Origin: an uncultured Planctomycetota bacterium
GTDB taxonomy: Bacteria; Planctomycetota; Phycisphaerae; UBA1845; Fen-1342
DNA: 64,000 nucleotides
NCBI GenBank assembly: GCA_900696525.1
Contig: CAADGL010000011.1
Location: 62,001 to 126,000, forward strand
Direction: 5' to 3'
The notes beneath the pieces were generated by a model. It worked only from the letters and a program-made list of their open reading frames with translations. It made no database searches and was not told the origin of the DNA. The position numbers and the translations under genes were made by a program. This document shows, piece after piece, positions 28,417-37,564 of the stretch (positions are counted from its first letter, which is position 1; each line of letters begins with the position of its first letter).

Positions 28417-31400
28417 TCACGGGCGGATCGTGCCCTGGATGCGCTGCGTACGCACGGTGTTGGCACGCAGATCGAGCAGCAGTTCCGCCCCGACAACCGG
28501 CACATCCAGCTTCCCGGTGCGCCGGTTCTCGTTGTAGACCCGCGCCAGCCGGCCGCCCTCGCCCAGCACCCGCACCAGCCCCTGCATGCGATCGAACTCC
28601 AGCCGGTCGGTCTCGACCGAGCGCACGTCGTCGCCACGCTGGTCCCGCAGGTACACGTCGCCGCTGGCGCCGATCCAGCTCAGCGCCAGCGCGCTCCGCC
28701 CGGCGCCCGCCCCCCCCGCCGCGTCCGTTCGCAACTCGCATTCCAGCCGTTCGGACTCGAGATACGTGTTGCGCGTCTCAAGCTGCTTGAGCACCGCCGG
28801 GTCCTGTGCCAGGCGCGGCAACATGCGCTCCACGTCGAGCAGCTCTTCTCCGGTGACACGGCGGAAACGCACGTCGCCTTCGAGGATGACACGGTCCAGC
28901 CGTTGCGGGCCGTCGGCCCCCAGCGCGTACGTCAGCGCCAGCTCGCTTCGCAGGATCGTCTGGCTCGGACCCCGCGAAACCAGCGCCGACGGCCCCGCCG
29001 ATGACTCCTCGGCATCCAGCCGGCGGTCGATCATGTACAGGCTCGTCTGGCCAAGCGTGCGGATCGCCCGGGCTGCGATGTCGACGTTGATCTCCGGCGC
29101 GGCCAGGCTCTGGTGCAGGATCGGCTCGGCGTCGCCGGCGACGTAGGCGTTCGTCTGCACGACCGCATTGCGCGCCAGCAGCCGAACCGGCTCTTTGCGC
29201 GCCAGCCGCTCGCCGAGAATCGGCGCGGGCTCATCCGCGACACCGCCCTCGCGCGCCGCCTGCACCGCCGCCAGGCTGCTGCGCGCGACCGACGCCGCGG
29301 CCGCGCCCGCCTGCCCCAGCAACGCGTGCAGGGCGCGCCCCATGTTCGACCCCGAGTTCGCTCCGGCCGGCCCACGCTCCTCGGGTGCATCGCGCAGGTA
29401 CAGCGTCACCGCGTCCGCCAGCAGCTCCTCGTCGCCGTTGCGGGCGGTCACCTCCCCCGTGAACTGCACGGCGTTGCGCTCCGGACGCAGGTCGACCACC
29501 AGCGACTCGCGGCTGACCACTCGTGTCGGCGTCGCGCCGCTCTGCGGCAGGCCGCGCAGGCTGCGGCTGGCCCGGAATACCAGCTCCGACCAGCCGTCCA
29601 CCTTCATCGTCTTGCGCCCGCCGTCGAAGTCGATCTCGTGCCCGCGCACCGCGTAGTCCTCGGCCCGCACCTTCGCCGGGTGCTCCGCCGTGCCGCTTAT
29701 CGCGGCCCGGTCGATCCGGCGGGCGTCGTCGAGCCAGGCTTCGAGCCGCCGGCCCTCACCCCAAAGGCGGCGTTGTCTGTCCACGAGCAATACGGAGCCG
29801 TCCGCGGTGACGTGCCGCGGGAACCGCCTGCCCGCGCCATCGACGTCGAGCGCCGCGCGCAGCCACCAGCAGCTCAGCCGCCGGTCGCCGCTCGTCAGCA
29901 ACACGTCGCCCCCCGCCTCGATCGTCTCGATACGCGCCGCGAGCCCGTCGCCCTGGTGCGCGGCAGCGGACTCGGACGCGCTTGCGGCTTCCATCGCCTC
30001 GGCGAAGTGTGCGACGAGCTCATTCGCCCTGACGCGCTCGCCGTCGACGTTCGCCACGACCGCGCCGACGAACCTGGCCCGCCGCACGGCGCCGAATCCG
30101 TCGATGTCGGCGCCGATCGCCCGCCCCGACGACGGCTGCAGCTCGAGTTCGGCCCAGTCGCGGCAGGCGATCTCGCTGGCGTCACGCCGCTCGCCCGAGC
30201 GCAGCCAAACCGGCCCCATCAGCTTCAGCAACCGCTGCGCCCCGTCGAAGTACATGCTGCCCGCCGACGCCTCCAGTCCGCCCAGGCGCGCCGCCACCCG
30301 GCCATCCGGCCCGGGCCGCAGCCACAACCGCTCGGCGTCCTGCTGTAACGTCAGCCCACCGGTCGTGATCGCGCCGTGCGGCAGCCGCAGCACGACGTGC
30401 TCGCCGAGGGCATCGACCCTCCGCCGGGGACCGTCTCCGGGGCGTTGGGCCTCGTCGGGCAGAATGGTGAGCGGCCCGCTCCAGTCGATGACCAGGTGCT
30501 CCCTGGGGTCGACCGGCCCCCGAACGTCGTTCGGGTCGCGCTCCGCGAGCAGGCCGGCCGAGCTCTGCATGTCGAACACCAGCCGCAGCGCCTCGGCTTC
30601 GATCTCGCCCACGAACTCCGAAGTGTGCTGGCTCTTGGTCTGGCGCCGGCTGCGATAGTGCCCCGCCAGCACGCCGCCCGACAGCGTGCACGCGTACCCG
30701 GCGGCGCCGCGCTTCGCGGCAGCGGCCGCCGGCGCGGGGGCGGCGGCGGCCGCGGGCGAGACGGCGGCCGGCGCGCCGGGCGTCTCGCTCAGGCCGGACG
30801 CCAAGTCGCGCTGCATATGCAGCACAAGGCGTCGCCCCTGCGCCAGCTCGAGTTTCTCGATGCGATTGGAGGTCTGGTTCCAGACGAAATCCAGGCCGGC
30901 GCCGGTGATCTCGAAATCGCGCGAAACAGCGCGCACCGCCGACGTCGTCCGCATCGATCCGATGTTCAGATCGAAATCGAAGTAGTCCAGCTCGACCAGC
31001 ACCTGGTCCTGCGGCCGGTCGCTCAGCGGCGGCTGGTCCAGGCCCGCGGCGCGATCGACAATGATGCGCGCCTGTCCACTGATGCGGCCCGATCGTGGCC
31101 GCAGGCCCGAGCCCCCGGCCCGATCGACCAGCAGCCGCGCTTCATCGCCCGCGACGGTAGCGACCATTCCCCCGGGCAGGCGCTGCGTGAGCTGCGGCCG
31201 TGTGCAGTGCACCTCGTTACGCGAGCCTGGCACGGGGCTGTACGACTCGCAGGAGAATCTCATCACCGGCTGGCCCGTGCGCTCGTCGTAGCTCGTCCAC
31301 GCCGCCGCCCCGCCCCCGGGCACTTCAATCGCACCCACCTGCATCACCGTATCGGGCAGGTCGGCCTCCGCGACCGGAAGGTGCGCCCGCGCTCCCCCGG

Positions 31401-31539
31401 CGCCCGCCCGACCTGCCCCTTGCAGCACCGTCCAGTACCCCGCGAAAAGAATCGCGAGCACCGCCCCGGTGGAGAGCAGCAGAATGAGATTGCGCACAAT
31501 GCTCATCGCGCCGGAGTATTCCGTCGATTCGCGCACCAT
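28417..31539 (-). CDS. Very large LptC/LptA (OstA)-like envelope protein
   Basis: A 1040-residue protein with one N-terminal membrane helix (NLILLLSTGAVLAILFAGYWTVL) and a long extracytoplasmic beta-rich part. The architecture, an anchored start and then repeated beta-jellyroll-like stretches, resembles LptC followed by LptA/OstA domains. Examples are GEIEAEALRLVFDMQ, IDGFGAVRRARFVGAVVANVDGERVRANELVAHF, VQFTGEVTARNGDEELLADAVTLYLRD and DRVILEGDVRFRRVTGEELLDVERM. Those families form the periplasmic LPS bridge. It is translationally coupled to kdsC by TGATG, which fits LPS export. Canonical LptC and LptA are about 200 residues each, so this is an unusual fusion or expansion. A second ATG at 31506 also fits. 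Assignment is by fold pattern and context. Confidence 0.6.
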   Translation of the reverse strand: MVRESTEYSGAMSIVRNLILLLSTGAVLAILFAGYWTVLQGAGRAGAGGARAHLPVAEADLPDTVMQVGAIEVPGGGAAAWTSYDERTGQPVMRFSCESYSPVPGSRNEVHCTRPQLTQRLPGGMVATVAGDEARLLVDRAGGSGLRPRSGRISGQARIIVDRAAGLDQPPLSDRPQDQVLVELDYFDFDLNIGSMRTTSAVRAVSRDFEITGAGLDFVWNQTSNRIEKLELAQGRRLVLHMQRDLASGLSETPGAPAAVSPAAAAAPAPAAAAAKRGAAGYACTLSGGVLAGHYRSRRQTKSQHTSEFVGEIEAEALRLVFDMQSSAGLLAERDPNDVRGPVDPREHLVIDWSGPLTILPDEAQRPGDGPRRRVDALGEHVVLRLPHGAITTGGLTLQQDAERLWLRPGPDGRVAARLGGLEASAGSMYFDGAQRLLKLMGPVWLRSGERRDASEIACRDWAELELQPSSGRAIGADIDGFGAVRRARFVGAVVANVDGERVRANELVAHFAEAMEAASASESAAAHQGDGLAARIETIEAGGDVLLTSGDRRLSCWWLRAALDVDGAGRRFPRHVTADGSVLLVDRQRRLWGEGRRLEAWLDDARRIDRAAISGTAEHPAKVRAEDYAVRGHEIDFDGGRKTMKVDGWSELVFRASRSLRGLPQSGATPTRVVSRESLVVDLRPERNAVQFTGEVTARNGDEELLADAVTLYLRDAPEERGPAGANSGSNMGRALHALLGQAGAAAASVARSSLAAVQAAREGGVADEPAPILGERLARKEPVRLLARNAVVQTNAYVAGDAEPILHQSLAAPEINVDIAARAIRTLGQTSLYMIDRRLDAEESSAGPSALVSRGPSQTILRSELALTYALGADGPQRLDRVILEGDVRFRRVTGEELLDVERMLPRLAQDPAVLKQLETRNTYLESERLECELRTDAAGGAGAGRSALALSWIGASGDVYLRDQRGDDVRSVETDRLEFDRMQGLVRVLGEGGRLARVYNENRRTGKLDVPVVGAELLLDLRANTVRTQRIQGTIRP

Positions 31540-32075
31540 CAGCTCCGCGCGGGCTCGGGCGGGCGCTGCGCGGCGGCCGCGTGCCAGCCCAGGACATCTT
31601 CCCAGCGCCCCGCGCGGCGCAGCAAGTGCTCGACGGCCTCACGCACCGCGCCATGACCCCCTGCGGCCGACGTAACCACCTCGGCCACCGCACGCACCTG
31701 CTCTACGGCGTTGCTCGGCGCGATCGCCAGGCCCACCGCCCGCATCGCGGCCAGGTCGGGCAGGTCGTCGCCCACGAAGGCCGTCTGCGACAGCGGTACA
31801 TCCAGCTCAGCCAGCAGCCTCGTCAGGTCCGCGAGCTTGTCCCGGCTGCCCTGGATCACGTGCCGGATGCCCAGGTCCGCCGCCCGGGCGGCCACCGCGG
31901 GCGACGACTTGCCGCTCAGGATCGCCACCACCCCCCCGAGCCGCTGGAACCAGTGGATCGCGATTCCGTCATGAACGTGGAACGCGCGCTGCTCCCGCCC
32001 GTCTTCGCTGTAGTACAGCCGCCCGTCCGTCAAGACGCCGTCGACGTCGAGCACCAGGCAGCAATAGGGCCTCAT
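31539..32075 (-). CDS. kdsC: 3-deoxy-D-manno-octulosonate-8-phosphate phosphatase (KdsC-like HAD)
   Basis: Hydrolyses KDO-8-phosphate to KDO in the cytoplasm, for the LPS inner core. 178 residues. HAD motif I is LVLDVDGVLTDGRLYYSEDG with catalytic Asp at 10 and 12; then FHVHDGIAIHWFQ; motif II VAILSGKSSP; motif III lysine and VGDDLPDLAAM. This is the capless KdsC type. The TGA overlaps the ATG of the LptC/LptA-like gene. Upstream, TATATT ends 7 nt before the ATG and no Shine-Dalgarno is present, suggesting a leaderless mRNA. It is divergent from the metallo-hydrolase over 48 bp. Confidence 0.9.
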   Translation of the reverse strand: MRPYCCLVLDVDGVLTDGRLYYSEDGREQRAFHVHDGIAIHWFQRLGGVVAILSGKSSPAVAARAADLGIRHVIQGSRDKLADLTRLLAELDVPLSQTAFVGDDLPDLAAMRAVGLAIAPSNAVEQVRAVAEVVTSAAGGHGAVREAVEHLLRRAGRWEDVLGWHAAAAQRPPEPARS

Positions 32076-32082
32076 GCTGTCT

Positions 32083-32088
32083 AATATA
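32083..32088 (-). promoter_or_regulatory. -10-like box directly upstream of kdsC
   Basis: TATATT on the minus strand ends 7 nt before the kdsC ATG, so transcription would start at or beside the A of the ATG. No good -35 is seen. See the finding on leaderless genes. Confidence 0.45.
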
Positions 32089-32123
32089 ACCGAAGCCCTC
32101 GCTCCGAACACGCAGGAGACACT

Positions 32124-33011
32124 ATGCGCCCGAAGCCCGTTCGCATCGACCTCGGCGGCTGCAACGTCACGCTGCTCAGCGGCGGCCGGCTGCGACTCGA
32201 CGGCGGCGCGATGTTCGGCATTATCCCCAAGGCGCTCTGGAGCCGCACGACTCCGGCCGACGACGACAACTGCATTCAGCTCGCGTGCAACTGCCTGCTC
32301 GTCGAGTGGCAGTCCGACACCGCACGCCGGGTCATCATCGAGACCGGCCACGGAGCCAAGTATTCCGAGAAAGAACGGCGCATCTTCGGCATCGACCCGG
32401 CGGACTGGCTGCTGCCAACGCTGCTGGCCGGCGGAATCGACCCGCTCAGCATCAGCGACGTCGTGCTCACGCACCTGCACTTCGACCACGCCGGCGGCCT
32501 GACGCACGAAGCCGGCGGGCGAGTGCAGCCCACATTCCCGAGGGCCCGCGTCCACGTCCAGCGGCGCGAGTTCGACGATGCCCGGGCCAACTTCGGCGTC
32601 ATGACCAACACCTATCGCGAGGAGAACTTCGCGCCGCTCGACGCCGCCGGTGCGTGGTCGTTGCTCGACGGCCCGGGCGTCGCCATTCCCGCGCCACGCC
32701 CCGGCGAGCCCGAGATTCACGCGCTGCACACGCCCGGCCACACCCGCGGCCACCAGTCGTTGCTCGTCGCCGGGCGCGATCGCCGGCTGCTGTTCGTCGG
32801 CGATGTCATGCCGACACGGGCGCACGTCGGGGCGCCCTACAACATGGGCTACGATCTGTTCCCGATCGACAACCGCGCCTCGAAACGGCGCCTGCTGCAA
32901 CGGGCCGTCGAGGAAGGCTGGCTGCTCGTGATCGACCACGAGCCCGAAACGCCCCTCGTTCAGGCCGTCTCCGATGGCGCCGGCTACCGGCTCGAACCCC
33001 TGAACCCCTGA
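32124..33011 (+). CDS. Metallo-beta-lactamase-fold hydrolase
   Basis: A 295-residue cytoplasmic hydrolase of the MBL superfamily; substrate unknown, and the lactonase/glyoxalase-like branch is most likely. Metal ligands: the THLHFDHAGG motif at residues 116-125 (His117, His119, Asp121, His122), His in HTPGHTRGHQS, Asp in LLFVGDVMPT, and a C-terminal His in LLVIDHEPE. It carries the long N-terminal strand region used by lactonase-type members (GARMFGIIPK-like GAMFGIIPKALW). AGGAG precedes the ATG. It is divergent from kdsC and shows no other link to it. Confidence 0.88.
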   Translation: MRPKPVRIDLGGCNVTLLSGGRLRLDGGAMFGIIPKALWSRTTPADDDNCIQLACNCLLVEWQSDTARRVIIETGHGAKYSEKERRIFGIDPADWLLPTLLAGGIDPLSISDVVLTHLHFDHAGGLTHEAGGRVQPTFPRARVHVQRREFDDARANFGVMTNTYREENFAPLDAAGAWSLLDGPGVAIPAPRPGEPEIHALHTPGHTRGHQSLLVAGRDRRLLFVGDVMPTRAHVGAPYNMGYDLFPIDNRASKRRLLQRAVEEGWLLVIDHEPETPLVQAVSDGAGYRLEPLNP

Positions 33012-33034
33012 AACCGCGCCGCGCCCCCAAATCT

Positions 33035-33055
33035 GAGCCCCAAGCGCAAGCGCCG
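33035..33055 (+). repeat. Single copy of the GAGCCCCAAGCGC repeat
   Basis: A 21-bp stretch starting GAGCCCCAAGCGCAAGCGCC lies between the hydrolase stop and the sigma-factor gene. It matches, with one or two differences, the repeat unit that occurs in tandem at 58583-58710, so the motif is dispersed in this genome. Confidence 0.55.
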
Positions 33056-33166
33056 CGGTCCGTACCCAACCTCCCCTCCATCGCCCCCATCCATCGCCGA
33101 ATGCCTAATAATCCCTTGCACCCAACGTGATAATAGAAACAGCCCACCCGACTTCACGGAGGCGTG

Positions 33167-33823
33167 ATGGCTGAGCCCGGCGGTTTCGCCACGGATTCGA
33201 GCTCGACGACCGACACTGCGAACGCCCCAGGCGCGCCCGCGAGCGCTGCCCCGGGCGCCGAACCGCCCGCAAACGCAGCGCACGCGCTCGGGCCGACCGC
33301 CGCCCTTCAGGCGCTGCTGTGCGACGCGCTGGAGCGCTACGAGCAACCGCTGCTGGGATACGCCCTGCGCCTGACCGGATGCCCGGAGCGCGCCCGCGAC
33401 GTCGTGCAGGACGTCTTCCTGCGATTGTGTCGCGCGGACCCCGCCAGGCTCGACGGGCGCCTGGCCGAGTGGCTCTACACCGTCTGCCGCAACCGCGCCT
33501 CGGACGTGCGGCGAAAGGAACGGCGCATGACGCCCATGAGCGCGATCTCAACAGCGCCGGTCGCCGCCGACCTCGTGTCGGCCGCGGCTGAGACGGGCCC
33601 CGCACCCGCCGGTCTGGCGTTGCGCGAGGAAACGAGCCGCGTGCAGCGGGCCATCGGCACGCTGGCGCCGCGGCAGCAGGAGGCGCTGCGGCTGAAGTTC
33701 CAGGCCGGAATGAGCTATCGCCAGATCGCCCAGGTGATGCACACGACCGTCGGCAACGTGGGCGTGATGCTGCACACGGCGATCAAGGCGCTTCGGGCGC
33801 GACTGAGAGCCAACGGCGAATAA
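33167..33823 (+). CDS. ECF-type RNA polymerase sigma factor
   Basis: Extracytoplasmic-function sigma factor of about 218 residues. A Ser/Ala/Pro-rich N-terminal extension of about 45 residues precedes region 2 (ALERYEQPLLGYALRLTGCPERARDVVQDVFLRL, then WLYTVCRNRASDVRRKE). A variable linker leads to region 4 (AIGTLAPRQQEALRLKFQAGMSYRQIAQVMHTTVGNVGVMLHTAIKALRARL) with its helix-turn-helix. The ATG at 33167 lies 4 nt after GGAGG; a GTG at 33164 is too close. The next gene begins 16 bp later and encodes an anchored vWA protein with an anti-sigma-like N-terminus, so the pair probably forms a signalling unit. Confidence 0.9.
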   Translation: MAEPGGFATDSSSTTDTANAPGAPASAAPGAEPPANAAHALGPTAALQALLCDALERYEQPLLGYALRLTGCPERARDVVQDVFLRLCRADPARLDGRLAEWLYTVCRNRASDVRRKERRMTPMSAISTAPVAADLVSAAAETGPAPAGLALREETSRVQRAIGTLAPRQQEALRLKFQAGMSYRQIAQVMHTTVGNVGVMLHTAIKALRARLRANGE

Positions 33824-33839
33824 CGACAGGAGTTGAGCG

Positions 33840-36425
33840 ATGAGAACAAGCCCTTGCGACGACCCGCGCCTGACCGCCTACGCGCTCGGCGAGCTCGACG
33901 ACCTCGAAGCCGTCGAAGTGGCCCGTTGGCTCGAGACTACTCCCGACGCCCGCCAGGCGCTCGCCGAAATCCGCCAGACGATTGACAGGGTCTCGACGGC
34001 GCTGTCGGCCGAAGCGTCCGGCGCGGCGGCGCTGGCCCTGAGCGACGAGCAGCGCGCCGCGCTGCACCGGGCGGTCGGCAATCCCCGAACGCTCGGGCGC
34101 CAATCCGCCGGCGCGGGCATCACGCCTGCATCTGGCGCGTCCCGGGCGCTCAGCGTCTTCTGGCTGAGCACGAAGGCCCTGGCGGCGGCGGTGCTGATGC
34201 TGGCGCTCACGGCGCCCGGGCCCGAAAAGCCGCAGCCCGTCGAGGGCCGGCTCGTTCAGGCCGATGGCGCAGACCGCGGGCGAACCCACTCGCTCATTCT
34301 CGGCGAAGGGTTGCGGGTTTCCGCTGCCCGGGGCCAGGTGGAAACGATGGCGCGGGCGCTCGACAACGCCGGCGGCTCGAAGGTGGCGCTCGATGTGCCA
34401 GCGGAAAGTGGCAGCCCGCGGTCGCTGTACCTGTTGCACATGGCGGCCAGCCAGGAGGCCGGCTCATACACCATGCCTGGGCATTCACTGGCGTTCCGTG
34501 TGAGCGAGCTGCGCACCCGTCCCGAGCAGCACCTTCGGGTCGAGTTGCAGCCGCTCCACCTCGGGCTTGACGCCCTGGCGGTGGTCGGGCAACCCGCCGT
34601 GGGAGACGTGCCGTACCTGGTCGCCGGGCGACAGTTGCACCTCGGCTACCCGCTCGACCACATCGAGTCGCTCACGGCCGGAGTCCTGCTGGACGTGGAC
34701 GGCGACGGCCTCGTCGACGCTCAGCCCATGCATTTCCTCGTTGATGGGCTCGACCTCGCCTACAACCCGCCCACACCGGAACAATACGGACCCGTCGTGC
34801 ACAACCCCTTCCTTCTCGTCGAACGAAACCCGCTCTCGACGTTCAGCGTCGACGTCGACACGGCCTCCTACGCCAACGTCCGCCGTTACATTCGCGCGGG
34901 GCTGCTGCCGCCGCCGGCCGCGGTGCGCACCGAGGAGCTGATCAACTACTTCTCGTACGACTACGCTCCGCCTCCGGCGGCGCCGGTCGCGGCCGCGGTG
35001 ACGGAAGGCGGGTCGAACGCCGAGGCGGCGCCGATCGCCCTGCACGTCGAGATGAGCGAATGTCCCTGGGCGCCGGCGCACCGCCTGATGCGCGTGGCCC
35101 TGAAAGCGCGCGAGGTGGATCTGTCCGATCGCCCGCCGGCGAACATCGTGCTGCTGATCGACGTCTCGGGGTCGATGGATGAGCCCGACCGGCTGCCGCT
35201 GATCAAGGAGGCGCTGAGCCTGCTCGTCGACCGTTTGGGACCGCGGGATTCGCTCTCCATCGTCAGCTACGCGGCCGAGGCACACGTCGTGCTTCCGGCC
35301 ACGCGCGGCGACGCGCAGCACGCGCTGCTGGCGGCAATCGACAGCCTGGTGGCGGACGGGAGCACGAACGGCGGAGCGGGGCTGGAGCTGGCGTACCAGA
35401 TCGCGACGGAGAACCGCATCGCCGGCGGCGAAAACCGCGTGATCCTCGCGACGGACGGCGATTTCAACGTCGGCGTGACGGACGACGACCCACTCGCGCA
35501 GCTCGTGCGCGAGAAGGCGGCCGGCGGCGTCTTCCTGACCGTGCTGGGCGTCGGCCGCGGGAACTTCAGAGACGAGAAGCTGGAGCTGCTCGCGAACCGT
35601 GGCAACGGGCACTACCTCTATCTCGACACGCTTGACGAGGCGTTCCGGGCGCTCTACGAGCAGGCCGGCGCGCTGTTCACCGTCGCCCGCGACGTGAAAA
35701 TCCAGGTCGAGTTCAACCCGGCCGTCGCCCAGGCCTATCGCCTGATCGGCTACGAGAACCGGCTGCTCGCCGCCTCCGACTTCAACGACGACGCCAACGA
35801 CGCCGGCGAGATCAACGGCGGGCACGCCGTCACGGCGCTATACGAGATCGTGCCCATCGGCGCCGCCGCGCCACAGTGGACCGAGGAAGCCGCGCAGCTT
35901 GCGGAATCCGCCGGCGACGAGGCCGCTGCACAACGTGCGGAGGGCGCCCTGCGGCCCGACCCGCGGGCGCTGGCGCACCAGGATGTCCTGCGCGCCCTGC
36001 TGCTCGACCCGCGCGTCGATCCACTGGAGTACCACTCCGCCATGAAGCTCGTCCTCGCCGCCGCCGCGGCCGAGCAGGAGACCGCCACCATCAAGCTGCG
36101 CTACAAGACGCCCGACGCCAGCGACAGCGCCCTGATGGTCCGGGCCGTCGTCGACGCCGGCGCCCCACTGCCCGAAGCCTCGGATGACTTCCGTTTCGCG
36201 GCGGCCGTGGCGTCGTTCAGCATGGTGCTGCGCGGAACGCCGGAACTCGCCGGCTGGACGCTTGCCGATGCGTTCGCGCTGGCCCAGGGGGCGATCGGGC
36301 CGGACGAGGACGGGGCGCGGCGCGAGTTCCTGGCGCTGGTCGCCGAGGCCCAGCGCTTGTCGGCGCAAGCAGGCAGTGAGCGGATCCAGGGGCGGACCCC
36401 ATCGCGACCGACGTGGCGCAGATAA
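33840..36425 (+). CDS. Membrane-anchored von Willebrand A protein (YfbK-like) with anti-sigma-like N-terminus
   Basis: An 861-residue protein. Residues 1-60 (LTAYALGELDDLEAVEVARWL, then ARQALAEIRQTIDRV) look like the cytoplasmic part of planctomycete anti-sigma proteins but lack the HxxxCxxC zinc motif. A single membrane helix follows near 106-126 (VFWLSTKALAAAVLMLALTA). Outside are an acidic linker, a YfbK-type pre-vWA segment (NPLSTFSVDVDTASYANVRRYI, about 333-355), the vWA domain with MIDAS IDVSGSMDE (about 440-448), and the C-terminal DUF3520-like region to about 800. AGGAG precedes the ATG. The link to the sigma factor is inferred from adjacency. Confidence 0.85.
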   Translation: MRTSPCDDPRLTAYALGELDDLEAVEVARWLETTPDARQALAEIRQTIDRVSTALSAEASGAAALALSDEQRAALHRAVGNPRTLGRQSAGAGITPASGASRALSVFWLSTKALAAAVLMLALTAPGPEKPQPVEGRLVQADGADRGRTHSLILGEGLRVSAARGQVETMARALDNAGGSKVALDVPAESGSPRSLYLLHMAASQEAGSYTMPGHSLAFRVSELRTRPEQHLRVELQPLHLGLDALAVVGQPAVGDVPYLVAGRQLHLGYPLDHIESLTAGVLLDVDGDGLVDAQPMHFLVDGLDLAYNPPTPEQYGPVVHNPFLLVERNPLSTFSVDVDTASYANVRRYIRAGLLPPPAAVRTEELINYFSYDYAPPPAAPVAAAVTEGGSNAEAAPIALHVEMSECPWAPAHRLMRVALKAREVDLSDRPPANIVLLIDVSGSMDEPDRLPLIKEALSLLVDRLGPRDSLSIVSYAAEAHVVLPATRGDAQHALLAAIDSLVADGSTNGGAGLELAYQIATENRIAGGENRVILATDGDFNVGVTDDDPLAQLVREKAAGGVFLTVLGVGRGNFRDEKLELLANRGNGHYLYLDTLDEAFRALYEQAGALFTVARDVKIQVEFNPAVAQAYRLIGYENRLLAASDFNDDANDAGEINGGHAVTALYEIVPIGAAAPQWTEEAAQLAESAGDEAAAQRAEGALRPDPRALAHQDVLRALLLDPRVDPLEYHSAMKLVLAAAAAEQETATIKLRYKTPDASDSALMVRAVVDAGAPLPEASDDFRFAAAVASFSMVLRGTPELAGWTLADAFALAQGAIGPDEDGARREFLALVAEAQRLSAQAGSERIQGRTPSRPTWRR

Positions 36426-36528
36426 CCCTTGATGCCCCGAAACCGCACCCGACGATGGAAAAACAATCGACAACCTCTTAATTCTCATAATGTTGCGGCC
36501 GGCAGCCTCCGCCGCGTGTCTTGGCGGG

Positions 36529-36534
36529 TATAAT
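36529..36534 (+). promoter_or_regulatory. Candidate -10 box of the DUF1571 gene
   Basis: TATAAT, a perfect -10, at 36529-36534; transcription would begin near 36541. This argues against translation starting at the overlapping ATG (36533) and favours GTG 36557, GTG 36566 or ATG 36587. No convincing -35 is seen. Confidence 0.5.
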
Positions 36535-36586
36535 GCCGAGTGATATCCGGACCGGGGTGTCCTGTGTGGGAGCGACTTCAACCCGG

Positions 36587-37513
36587 ATGCCGCGCAGAGT
36601 CGATGGACTATTGGCAGACTTTGCGTGTGGGGCAACACTTGCGCTGTGGGGGTTCCTTTTGTTACCCGCCGTTTCGAAGCCGTCTCATAAGGTCTGGTCA
36701 ATCGGGCTGGCCGGTGCGTTTGCGATGGTCGGCCTGCTGAATCTCTCCGCCGGCGATCTCGATCAATTGCCGGTCCGGCCGCCGGTCGTGCTGGCCGCGG
36801 AGGCGTCGGCGGCGAAGGTTCCGCTGGCGGTGCTGGCGCAACGCGATCCGATGGCGCTGATCCGTCTGGCGCAGGAGCGGGTCAACCGCGAGGTGCGCGA
36901 CTATTCGGCGATTTTTCTGAAGCAGGAGGAGATCGCCGGCAAGCTCGGCCCGCTGCAACGGATCGACATTCGCTTTCGCAGCGACCCGGTCAGCGTGAAG
37001 ATGCATTGGCTCGAGAACGCGGACCAGGCCCGGAAGGTGGTTTATCAGAGCACGCCGAAGTTCGTCGATCCGCAGGGACGCAAGGTGGCCCGGATCGAGC
37101 CCGCGGGCTTTGTGGCCCGGGCCCTGTTCCCGGAGGTGACGCGGCCGATCAGCGGTCCTGACGCGCGTGCCGCGAGCCGGCGCACGATCGACGAGTTCGG
37201 CTTCAAGGCGACGCTCGACCTGTTCGAGAAGTACAACTCACTGGCGCTGAAGAAGGGCGCCCTCGACCTGCGCTACACCGGCGAGGGCCGCGTCGACGGT
37301 CGCCCGACCTTCGTCGTCGAGCGCTACCTGCCCTACACGCCCGGCGGGGCGTTTCCGGACGCCCGGCTCATCGTGCACTTCGACCAGGAGTGGCTCGTGC
37401 CGACGGCGGTGTACTCCTACGCCGACGCCGAGGGCACCAAGCTGCTCGGCAGCTACGTGTTCATCAATGTTCGGCTGAACGTTGGGCTCAGCGACGCCGA
37501 CTTCGATCTGTAA
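36587..37513 (+). CDS. DUF1571 family protein, membrane-anchored or secreted
   Basis: About 308 residues; function unknown. The DUF1571 family is common in planctomycetes. The N-terminus has two hydrophobic stretches (GATLALWGFLLLPAV and KVWSIGLAGAFAMVGLLNL). The conserved domain follows: LAQRDPMALIRLAQERVNREVRDYSAIFLKQEEIAGKLGP, then a beta-rich part (RIDIRFRSDPVSVKMHWLENADQARKVVY) and LIVHFDQEWLVPTAVYSYAD. The fold recalls LolA-like lipoprotein-binding half-barrels, so a lipid- or lipoprotein-related envelope role is conceivable. The start is uncertain (GTG 36557 or 36566 also possible). Confidence 0.8.
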   Translation: MPRRVDGLLADFACGATLALWGFLLLPAVSKPSHKVWSIGLAGAFAMVGLLNLSAGDLDQLPVRPPVVLAAEASAAKVPLAVLAQRDPMALIRLAQERVNREVRDYSAIFLKQEEIAGKLGPLQRIDIRFRSDPVSVKMHWLENADQARKVVYQSTPKFVDPQGRKVARIEPAGFVARALFPEVTRPISGPDARAASRRTIDEFGFKATLDLFEKYNSLALKKGALDLRYTGEGRVDGRPTFVVERYLPYTPGGAFPDARLIVHFDQEWLVPTAVYSYADAEGTKLLGSYVFINVRLNVGLSDADFDL

Positions 37514-37564
37514 GGCGCCGATCGGCCGAGCAGGGGCACTCTCAATCATCCGGCCCGACGGGCG

